DNA of 64,000 nucleotides from NCBI GenBank assembly GCA_016711125.1, contig JADJTQ010000014.1, positions 1 to 64,000 of the forward strand, written 5' to 3'. Below the pieces are notes generated by a model. It saw only the letters and a list, made by a program, of their open reading frames with translations. It had not been told where the DNA came from and made no database searches. Shown in pieces: positions 57,518 through 64,000 of the stretch (position 1 is the first letter of the stretch; each line of letters starts with the position of its first letter). The DNA is from Saprospiraceae bacterium (GTDB lineage: Bacteria > Bacteroidota > Bacteroidia > Chitinophagales > Saprospiraceae). Made by a program: the position numbers and the translations under genes.

Positions 57518-59446
57518 TTAGATGCTCATTTTATCAAATTTCCATCGCACAAAAGCCTCCATTGCTTCGTAGTTGGCAAGACCAAGTAGATGGTAGGCTA
57601 CGGCGGTAGCTTTATTGCGGTCTTCAGCCCGTTCCCAAAACTCTCTTTCGTCGTTGCCAGGAAATGGTGGACGATCTTTTTGAGACTGGTGCATGAATAT
57701 GGCCTTCCGCTTATTGGCAAGTTCAGTGGGGCTCAACGGAACTGCCATTTCAATCTGGTCTATTTTCCATTCGTGCCAGGCACCCCGGTACAGCCATAAC
57801 CAGCAGTCCTTTACCCATGATTGGCTTTTCAATTTTTCCATACCAACCAATATAGCATCGAGACAAACCTTATGGGTACCGTGTGGATCAGCCAGATCTC
57901 CGGCAGCGTACACCTGGTGTGGTTTCACTTTTTCCAACAATTCCATGATGATTTCAATGTCTTTGTCGCCTAGGCTGCCTTTTGACGAGGTTCCTGTTTC
58001 ATAAAAAGGCAGGTCTAAAAAATGAATATTTTCATCCTTGACCCCACAGACCCTGGCACCTGATCTGGCTTCTCCACGCCTCACAAGGCCTTTAATTTTA
58101 CGAGTCTCTACCAGATCTTTCTCCCCCGCTTGTTTCTTGCGAAGGTGCTTCGTGATCTTGTTGTAAAACGCAGTAACCTGTTCCTCATCAACATCTAAGG
58201 TCGGTTGAAACTCCTTCATAAATTCCACAAACCGTAACGCATCATGATCATGAACCGCAATGTTACCTGATGTTTGATAGGCCACATGTACCTCATGACC
58301 TTGCTCTACCAGCCTAATAAAGGTACCGCCCATACTGATGACATCATCATCCGGATGTGGACTGAATAGAATGACCCTCTTCTTGGCGGGAAGGGCTCTT
58401 TCCGGACGTTGCGAATCATCAGCATTAGGCTTGCCACCTGGCCAGCCGGTGATCGTGTGTTGCAGCCGATTGAATATTTTAATATTGATATTATAGGCAC
58501 TGTCATTTTCGACGATCAAATCACTCAATCCGTGCTCGTTGTAATCTTCGTCAGTCAGTTTTAATATCGGCTTGCCAGTGGTTTGTGCAAGCCATATCGT
58601 GGCCCGGCAGATTAGATCATCAGTCCAATTACAAAGACCCACTTGCCATGGGGTACGTATTTTAGTGAGAGCCTCGGCAGCTGGCTGATCCAATATAAAT
58701 CGTACATGCGGATGCTTCTGCAGGTAAGAGGCCGGACAGGCAGGTGTTATTACATCTTCTACCGCCTTGCGAACCACTTCGGCCTTATGCATTCCAAAGG
58801 CAAGGAGGTAAATTGATTTTGCCTTGAATATGCTTGCGATACCCATTGTAATGGCTCGATAGGGCACCTTATCGAATTCGAAAAAATCTTTGATGGCATC
58901 ACGTCGGGTGATATTATCTAACTTGACCAACCGGGTCAATGATCCCTCGAACGAGCCAGGTTCATTGAAGCCTATATGGCCGGTCCGCCCGATACCCAGT
59001 ACCTGAATGTCAATACCTCCCGCTGCTTCGATTCGTTCCTCATAATCGGTGCAATAACCTTCAATGTCATCCATCGGAACTGTACCATCGGGAATGTTGA
59101 TATTCTTTGGATCAATGTCAATGTGGTTAAAGAGTTGATCGTGCATGAACCGAACATAACTGCGCGCGTCTTCGCGTTGCATGGGATAGTACTCATCCAG
59201 ATTGAAAGTAACCACATTTGAGAAACTCAAATGTTCTTCCTTGTGTATGCGCACCAATTCGCGATATAGGGAAATCGGTGTCGACCCTGTGGCAAGACCA
59301 AGAACAATCAGTTCGCCCTCTTGCTGTTTCTGGCGGACGGCTAGAGCAATCGATCTTGCTACATGTTTGGATGCTTCTTTCGAATTTTCCCAAATGCGAA
59401 CGGGAATCTTTTCTATGGATCGTAACTGGTATTTAAGTGCTTCCAT
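57518..59446 (-). CDS. nagB: Glucosamine-6-phosphate deaminase fused to a PIG-L-like domain
   Basis: Residues 1 to about 265 are NagB: LGLATGSTPISLYRELVR, VVTFNLDEYYPM, VLGIGRTGHIGFNEPG and the lid region. This enzyme turns glucosamine 6-phosphate into fructose 6-phosphate and ammonia. Residues from about 375 to 642 form an LmbE/PIG-L deacetylase-like domain with VILFSPHPDDDVISMGG and a later His in DPHGTHKVC. Such long NagB proteins are usual in Bacteroidota. The second domain suggests coupling of N-deacetylation to deamination, but this is not proven. The frame is complete (642 residues). Confidence 0.9.
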   Translation of the reverse strand: MEALKYQLRSIEKIPVRIWENSKEASKHVARSIALAVRQKQQEGELIVLGLATGSTPISLYRELVRIHKEEHLSFSNVVTFNLDEYYPMQREDARSYVRFMHDQLFNHIDIDPKNINIPDGTVPMDDIEGYCTDYEERIEAAGGIDIQVLGIGRTGHIGFNEPGSFEGSLTRLVKLDNITRRDAIKDFFEFDKVPYRAITMGIASIFKAKSIYLLAFGMHKAEVVRKAVEDVITPACPASYLQKHPHVRFILDQPAAEALTKIRTPWQVGLCNWTDDLICRATIWLAQTTGKPILKLTDEDYNEHGLSDLIVENDSAYNINIKIFNRLQHTITGWPGGKPNADDSQRPERALPAKKRVILFSPHPDDDVISMGGTFIRLVEQGHEVHVAYQTSGNIAVHDHDALRFVEFMKEFQPTLDVDEEQVTAFYNKITKHLRKKQAGEKDLVETRKIKGLVRRGEARSGARVCGVKDENIHFLDLPFYETGTSSKGSLGDKDIEIIMELLEKVKPHQVYAAGDLADPHGTHKVCLDAILVGMEKLKSQSWVKDCWLWLYRGAWHEWKIDQIEMAVPLSPTELANKRKAIFMHQSQKDRPPFPGNDEREFWERAEDRNKATAVAYHLLGLANYEAMEAFVRWKFDKMSI

Positions 59447-59572
59447 GTTTGGCTGTTTTTTGACGGAGCAGCAAAAATACAGCTATTTATGAATTGAAAA
59501 AATATTCCTGAGCCAACGTGTGCGCAAACAGGTTTTATTATCACCCAAGTTAGAATTGGATCGATCAGACGA

Positions 59573-60687
59573 TTATCGACCAAATGCAAACTGATCTCCA
59601 GCCTGAATTGCCCGGTTTTCTTGCATATGAATTTCAACCATCTTTTCACTTGACACATAGTTTTGAAATTCGTCTTTCAGACTGGTTATTACCTTTCTGC
59701 TTTGAGCATCGATAACCTCACCACTGGAAGGATAAACATAACGACCGTCCAGACTTATAGTGATCCACCCGGGCATGTCTGAAACGGGTATGGTTGTCAA
59801 TTGTTGGTACGGAGGATGTGCGCTAAAAACATGTACCCGCATATTGTGTCCATCACTGATCCAAATTTCTTCCTGGTCAGGCGTAAGCCCAATGCCATGA
59901 CTTGGATTACCATGTCTCCTGACAGGGCCTTTGTCCCAACCCAATACTTTGATACTCGCCAATTTTTTTCCATTTGATAAGTCTCCCACTTCAAAACCTA
60001 ACAGATCATTGACATTGCCCAATACCAAACTTTCGTCGCGGTTGATCGTGAAAGGTCTGATTCCTCCACTGAAGGGACCTATTTTGCCTACCAGGGTATG
60101 TGAGGTTGGATCCGCCACATGTAAAAAAGGTGTACCGATATCGCCTAAGTAAACTCGCTTTCCCGAAGGGCCAAATATGGTATTATGCGCCCGGGTGAAG
60201 ACCGGTATTTTTGCAATGATATTTCCGGATTCGCAATCGATCACATTCCAAAAATCCTTTTCCAGCGAAGGTAAATACATCATACGACCATCAGGTGAGA
60301 TCGACATCCGGTCGCATCCGCCTTCAAAAGGAATCTCCCAAATGATTTTTCAGAGGTAAGATCTATGCGTTGCAGTCCTTCCAATGTGCTAATGTAAATG
60401 CTATTGAGGGGCAAGCTGACCTCAATTCCTTTTACATTTGAAGGACTCCCATCGGGATGCAAGCCATTTGTCTTGATACGTTTGACAAATGTATGATTTT
60501 GATCCATGTCAAAAACCAGAAGACCATGGCCACCGTAACCCAGATAATCCCTGATCCCAGGCGTTGCCACGTAAAGATAATGCCTGGTTTCATCATCAGG
60601 GCCGGTATCGTTGGGTTTGATTTGCCAAGATATAGTTGACAAAGCTACCACACAGACTACTATGAATAAAAGGTCTGACGTTTTCAT
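59573..60687 (-). CDS. YncE-like beta-propeller protein with N-terminal anchor (one frameshift)
   Basis: From the ATG at 60687 the protein has a signal/anchor (LLFIVVCVVALSTISW) and then propeller strands such as HYLYVATPGIRDYLG and IEVSLPLNSIYISTLEGLQR. The frame breaks at the T run 60346-60350 (five; six restores the reading TSEKIIWEIPFEGGCDRM). It continues with MSISPDGRMMYLPSLE, FGPSGKRVYLGDIG and GIGLTPDQEEIWISDG to 59573. It resembles YncE/surface-layer-type seven-bladed propellers of about 370 residues. Its ligand is unknown. Confidence 0.75.
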
Positions 60688-60798
60688 GCTTTTGAGTTTT
60701 CGAAAGAAAAAGTACAATATTTTCATCGTAAGAGGTACAACTTTAGGTTGTAATGCGACCCTCGAAATATTACCTTTACTGCGCACAACTCGGCAACT

Positions 60799-61404
60799 AT
60801 GTTTACAATTAATATTTATCTGAGATTCGCACTCATCGCACTTACTTTAATTGGAGGGGTGTTTCTCAGTTTCCAATTTGGGTTTTGGTACGCATTGCCT
60901 TTTATTCTGATTGGATTGGCATTGTTAGTCGGGTATATCTTTTTGGGCACTGTCCAGTCAGCCGCTCTTCTAATGCAAAAAATGGACTTTGACGGTGCCG
61001 AGAGAAGACTGAATCTCACTTTTAAACCATCATGGTTATATTCGGCCAATCGGGCCTATTTCTATATGATCAAGGGAGGGTTGGCTATGCAGACCAAAAG
61101 ATACCCGGAGGCAGAAGTGATGCTTGAGAAAGCCCAACAAACAGGTTTACCCTCTGACAATGAGCGAGCTATGGTTTTTCTGCAACTGGCCAACTTAGCC
61201 GTAGTAAAAAATAATTTTACCGGTGCACAAAGCCTGATGCGGCAGGCCAAACAGCAAAAAGTAACCGAAACTGAGATTAACGAGCAAATCGCTGAATTTG
61301 ACAAGGCCTTAAAAAATCAGGGAGCTATGAAGACTCTGCAGCAGCGCAACCGGGGGGCGGTCATGCAACCTGGTGGCAAGAGGAGGAGGCCGAAGTCGAG
61401 ATAG
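60799..61404 (+). CDS. Membrane-anchored TPR-like protein, unknown function
   Basis: This 201-residue protein has two N-terminal membrane helices (FALIALTLIGGVFLSFQFG and LPFILIGLALLVGYIFLG) and a cytoplasmic or periplasmic helical part with TPR character (YFYMIKGGLAMQTKRYPEAE, FLQLANLAVVKNNFTGAQ). It ends in a strongly basic tail (GGKRRRPKSR). It is divergent from the beta-propeller gene and convergent with doxX. I know no function. Confidence 0.65.
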   Translation: MFTINIYLRFALIALTLIGGVFLSFQFGFWYALPFILIGLALLVGYIFLGTVQSAALLMQKMDFDGAERRLNLTFKPSWLYSANRAYFYMIKGGLAMQTKRYPEAEVMLEKAQQTGLPSDNERAMVFLQLANLAVVKNNFTGAQSLMRQAKQQKVTETEINEQIAEFDKALKNQGAMKTLQQRNRGAVMQPGGKRRRPKSR

Positions 61405-61408
61405 GCTC

Positions 61409-61822
61409 TCAGATTCTTTTCTTACTAAAAATCGATCCTATACCATACTTACCTGCTCCAAGTAGCAACAAGACGATGTAGATACCCAAAAACATTATGG
61501 GTAGTTCTTTCCTCCCAAAAGGATCGTCCCAATGGGCATGAAAGATCACGATAAGCATGGTGATCATCAAGGGTATGACTGCAAGACGGACCTTGAATCC
61601 AAGTATGACAAGGATCGAACAAACAAATTCAGCAAAAACGACCAGGGCAAGTGAAAACGGGCTACCAAGACCAAATGGATCGGCAAATTTATCCATTCGA
61701 TCGCCGAAATTGGTTAATTTGGGATAACCGTGGGTAAGCATCAAAAAGCCGGCCTGTAGTCTTAACAATAAAAGTGCTAAATCAAGAAACTTGCCATTTA
61801 GATTGCGATCAATCGTTTTCAT
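61409..61822 (-). CDS. DoxX family membrane protein
   Basis: This 137-residue protein has four membrane helices and the DoxX-type start LALLLLRLQAGFLMLTHGYP, followed by GSPFSLALVVFAEFVCSILV and HAHWDDPFGRKELPIMFL. DoxX-like proteins are thought to be quinone-linked redox components of the inner membrane, and the role of most is unknown. Its stop lies four bases from the stop of the convergent gene. Confidence 0.85.
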   Translation of the reverse strand: MKTIDRNLNGKFLDLALLLLRLQAGFLMLTHGYPKLTNFGDRMDKFADPFGLGSPFSLALVVFAEFVCSILVILGFKVRLAVIPLMITMLIVIFHAHWDDPFGRKELPIMFLGIYIVLLLLGAGKYGIGSIFSKKRI

Positions 61823-61993
61823 GCTGCATCTCTAATTAAATGTATAGTGTAAATATATTAAGATTAATGATAATGTAAAGACAATACCCATTTAATGGGG
61901 GTCGAAGATATGCTGCTCGACATTTTAATTGACCAGGTCTACTTAATTTTTGATCGTGATGGAATTGTGATACTTTCTCATGTACTTTGAGCT

Positions 61994-62365
61994 ATGAAAT
62001 CAATTTTGGCAATCGAAGATGATCCTGCTTTACTCGATCTTCTAAAAATACATCTGGGTGATATCCACGGCCAGTTAGATACCACCGAAGATGGTATGGA
62101 TGGATTGAAAAAAATTCTTGAAAATAGTTATGATCTCATTCTTCTGGATATCATGCTGCCCTCACTTGATGGCTTTGAACTGTCTAAACGCATCCGCGAG
62201 CAACAGATTTCTACGCCGGTATTAATGCTGACTGCCAAGAGTGAGGAGATCGATAAAATACCTGGCCTGGAGATCGGAGCAGATGATTATGTAGTGAAAC
62301 GATTTAGTATACGCGAATTGATTGCCCGCGTAAAAGCCTTATTGAGATGGGTCAATTTTAATTAG
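61994..62365 (+). CDS. Response regulator receiver domain, truncated OmpR-type
   Basis: This 123-residue protein is a receiver only: AIEDDPALLDLL, phosphoacceptor D52 in LILLDIMLPSLDG, LMLTAKSEE and GADDYVVKRFSIRELIARVK. The normally invariant Lys-Pro is Lys-Arg here (R103). The frame ends just after ALLRW, where the winged-helix DNA-binding domain of OmpR regulators should follow, and the next recognisable sequence is the middle of a histidine kinase. This indicates a deletion that removed the effector domain, and the gene is probably not functional. Confidence 0.7.
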   Translation: MKSILAIEDDPALLDLLKIHLGDIHGQLDTTEDGMDGLKKILENSYDLILLDIMLPSLDGFELSKRIREQQISTPVLMLTAKSEEIDKIPGLEIGADDYVVKRFSIRELIARVKALLRWVNFN

Positions 62366-62392
62366 AAACGCTGATGATGAAGAGAAATCTCG

Positions 62393-62976
62393 GCATCGAT
62401 GATCAGCAGAAGTATCGCAAGATAGTACATGATAGTAATTGAAAATCTATCCAAATTGATTGATCAACTCTTTGAATATTCAAAATTAGAGGCCCATGAG
62501 ATCGTGCCTCGAAATGAGCCGTTTCAGCTATCGGATTTAATTCAGGACATCTTAATGAAATTTGAAATGATCGCTGCGCAAAAAAATATCCAGATAAATA
62601 TGGAAGCTCCGTAAAACGTAACCATGGTATTTGCTGATATCGCGCTGGGAGAACGAGCTATTAGTAATTTGCTTGATAACTCGATAAAAATATGGTAAAG
62701 AAAATGGCCAGGTTATCATAAGACTTGAAGGGACCACCTCAGCAGTAGCAATAGACATTAGTGACGATGGTCCCGGCATACCGGAACAAGAACAATCGTA
62801 CATATTTGAACGTTATCACCGGGTGATCGCACCCAGACTGCATGTAAAGGAGCCAGTCTCGGATTGGACATTGTGAAAAAATCCTGGAAATACAAAATCA
62901 AAGTATTCGCGTGCTTTCTGAATCAGGTAAGGGAGCAACATTTATTTTTAATCTCCCGGCATATCATCCGATATGA
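62393..62976 (+). pseudogene. Remnant of a histidine kinase (C-terminal half, several frameshifts)
   Basis: Fragments of one kinase are readable in order but in different frames: LSKLIDQLFEYSKLEAHEI and FQLSDLIQDILMKFEMIAAQ in the frame 62429-62614, then MVFADIALGERAISNLLDNS, then DISDDGPGIPEQEQSYIFER, then VLSESGKGATFIFNLP up to the stop at 62974-62976. The sensor region, the membrane helices and the phosphorylated His box are missing. Together with the truncated regulator just upstream this is a decayed two-component pair. Confidence 0.75.
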
Positions 62977-63015
62977 AAATCTATTTGGATGATTACCTTG
63001 AGTCAAACTAAAAGC

Positions 63016-63047
63016 AGTCAGTCCTTTTGGTTGACTACGATTTTTTT
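63016..63047 (+). terminator. Possible terminator after the decayed kinase gene
   Basis: AGTCA (63016-63020) pairs with TGACT (63032-63036), extended by a G-T pair, and a run of seven T follows at 63041-63047. The stem is short, so this is a moderate candidate. Confidence 0.4.
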
Positions 63048-63106
63048 CAGTCCATTATCTAAACTTTAAGCCGTGTATTTGCATTAACTTGTTAATAAAA
63101 ATTGCT

Positions 63107-63526
63107 ATGACTCACAAGACATATAAAAAGGGTGATTTGTCGGTTATTTGGAAACCTGACCTCTGCATTCACTCGGCAAATTGCGTCAAAGGGCTGCCAG
63201 CCGTTTTTGACAATAGACGCAGGCCTTGGATTAACTTAGAGGAGGCCGACAGAGAAGCAATCATGCGGCAAGTGGAAAAGTGTCCTTCAGGCGCATTGTC
63301 TTTCACCCTCGAAAACAAAGACCTTCTGGAAAATCAACAAGGACACATAGTTCAGGTTATTGCGATCTCAAATGGTCCGCTCCAGGTAAATTCTACCTGC
63401 GAAATTGTGCGTGCAAATGGTGAAAAAGTGTTAAAAGAGCAGAAAAGTTTTTTTTGCCGATGCGGTGGGTCTTCAAACAAGCCTTTCTGCGATGGAACTC
63501 ATAAGAAAATTGGATTTCAAGATTAA
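63107..63526 (+). CDS. Fer4_19 plus CDGSH iron-sulfur protein
   Basis: From the ATG at 63107 this is a 139-residue protein with two Fe-S modules. Residues about 1-70 form a Fer4_19 (DUF1271) domain (WKPDLCIHSANCVKGLP, then VEKCPSGAL). Residues about 100-135 form a CDGSH module (FFCRCGGSSNKPFCDGTHKK) with the three-Cys-one-His ligand set of a 2Fe-2S cluster. Such proteins are small electron-transfer or cluster-carrier proteins of unknown partners. The next gene starts 11 bases downstream, and the three last genes of the window run in the same direction. Confidence 0.85.
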   Translation: MTHKTYKKGDLSVIWKPDLCIHSANCVKGLPAVFDNRRRPWINLEEADREAIMRQVEKCPSGALSFTLENKDLLENQQGHIVQVIAISNGPLQVNSTCEIVRANGEKVLKEQKSFFCRCGGSSNKPFCDGTHKKIGFQD

Positions 63527-63536
63527 ACCATACAAG

Positions 63537-63764
63537 ATGGATGATAACAATCAGTGGGTCAAAGTATTTACCTCCCCCAGCGAGGTACTGATAGCTTTAC
63601 TAAAAGGCAAAATGCACGAGGCCCAGATACCAGCGGTAGAACTAAGTAAGAAAGATACGGTGTACAATGTGTTGGGAGAGATCAATCTTATGGTGCCACA
63701 AGATCACTTGCAAGATGCATTGGACGTTGTAGAGGTATTTAAAGATGAGGGTGAATTCATATGA
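63537..63764 (+). CDS. DUF2007-type small protein
   Basis: The ATG at 63537 gives a 75-residue protein with WVKVFTSPSEVLIALLKGKM, IPAVELSKKDTVYN and VPQDHLQDALDVVEVF, the DUF2007 pattern (putative signal-transducing protein with a ferredoxin-like fold). The frame is open further upstream inside the CDGSH gene, but without family sequence. Its stop overlaps the msrA start (ATGA). Function unknown. Confidence 0.7.
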   Translation: MDDNNQWVKVFTSPSEVLIALLKGKMHEAQIPAVELSKKDTVYNVLGEINLMVPQDHLQDALDVVEVFKDEGEFI

Positions 63765-64000
63765 ATAATAAAGAGACAGCCACCTTTGGTGCCGGATGTT
63801 TCTGGTGTGTCGAAGCAGTTTTTCAAGATCTGGTCGGTGTTGGGAAAGTGGTCAGTGGCTACATGGGTGGATCAATAAAAAACCCAACCTATCGGGAAGT
63901 GTGTTCTGGCCATTCGGGTCATGCTGAGGTTACCCAGATTGTTTTTGATCCAGACAAGATTCGATTTGATCAACTCCTTGAAGTTTTTTGGAGTACACAC
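63761..64000 (+). CDS. msrA: Peptide-methionine (S)-S-oxide reductase, 5-prime part
   Basis: The window ends inside this gene; 80 codons are present. It reads ATFGAGCFWCVEAVFQDLVG with the catalytic Cys of GCFWC, then VSGYMGGSIKNPTYREVCSG, HAEVTQIVFDPDKI and LEVFWSTH, all diagnostic for MsrA. The enzyme repairs oxidised methionine in proteins. It overlaps the DUF2007 gene and probably belongs to an operon with the Fe-S protein. Confidence 0.93.
   Translation, partial: MNNKETATFGAGCFWCVEAVFQDLVGVGKVVSGYMGGSIKNPTYREVCSGHSGHAEVTQIVFDPDKIRFDQLLEVFWSTH

Noticed and set aside
1..64000. CRISPR arrays, rRNA and tRNA genes
   Set aside because: No regularly spaced direct repeats and no tRNA or rRNA signature were found on reading both strands by eye. 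A tRNA search program would be needed to exclude unusual ones.

Overview
The window looks like chromosomal DNA of a Bacteroidota bacterium, most likely from the Saprospiria group, although nothing visible fixes the genus. The indications are a hybrid two-component regulator of the HTCS type, three FISUMP-domain secreted proteins, a 3-coathanger stack C-terminus, a thermolysin-like protease with a type IX secretion C-terminal domain, a NagB fused to a PIG-L-like domain, a type B L31 protein, and a promoter of the Bacteroidota type (TAnnTTTG) in front of it. I see no rRNA, tRNA, CRISPR array, integrase or transposase.

Layout. 0-16 kb is a surface and signalling region: two secreted S74-chaperone (tail-fibre-like) proteins flanking a membrane acyltransferase, a TPR sensor kinase with a NarL-type regulator, a Cys-rich secreted protein, three tandem FISUMP proteins, a cluster of hairpins, a stand-alone LuxR DNA-binding protein and a 1300-residue HTCS regulator. 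16-26 kb is mostly housekeeping: a secreted BNR-repeat protein, YraN, Pgi, ManA, a PIN/Phd toxin-antitoxin pair, a large acyl-CoA dehydrogenase/oxidase and FabG. 26-34 kb is accessory: a zinc-protease lipoprotein, three small AT-rich cassette-like genes (DUF4440, VOC, RibD/DHFR-like), a receiver domain fused to a TPR histidine kinase, a GreA/Rnk-like protein and a small XRE regulator. 34-40 kb holds a DUF4038-type glycosidase lipoprotein and the divergent katG/oxyR pair. 40-46 kb looks like a surface-glycan cluster: MBOAT acyltransferase plus SGNH partner on one strand; FdtA-type cupin, glycosyltransferase 2 and an FAD oxidoreductase on the other; then an SDR and a nitroreductase. 46-64 kb holds an MlaE/MlaF-type ABC transporter, a thiamine-binding-like protein, a lipoprotein plus M4 protease pair, a heptosyltransferase, a prohibitin-like protein, bL31B, a GlmU-like protein with a methyltransferase, NagB, a beta-propeller protein, DoxX, a decayed response regulator/kinase pair, a Fe-S/CDGSH protein, DUF2007 and the start of msrA.

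A property of the whole window must be kept in mind. About fifteen otherwise normal genes are broken by one or more frameshifts. In at least eight of them the reading frame is restored by changing a homopolymer run by one base. Conserved protein sequence continues on both sides, so these are most simply indel errors of an uncorrected long-read assembly. I have annotated such genes as single spans and given the break points. By contrast, the response regulator/kinase at 62-63 kb has lost whole domains and looks like real decay.

Beyond known families, the items that deserve a second look are: a two-copy dispersed intergenic repeat (15.9-16.2 kb and, inverted, 39.7-39.9 kb); a dense hairpin cluster at 10.83-11.10 kb; a nested stem structure at 25.83-25.94 kb; the receiver-TPR-kinase fusion; and the LuxR mini-regulator placed directly in front of the HTCS gene.
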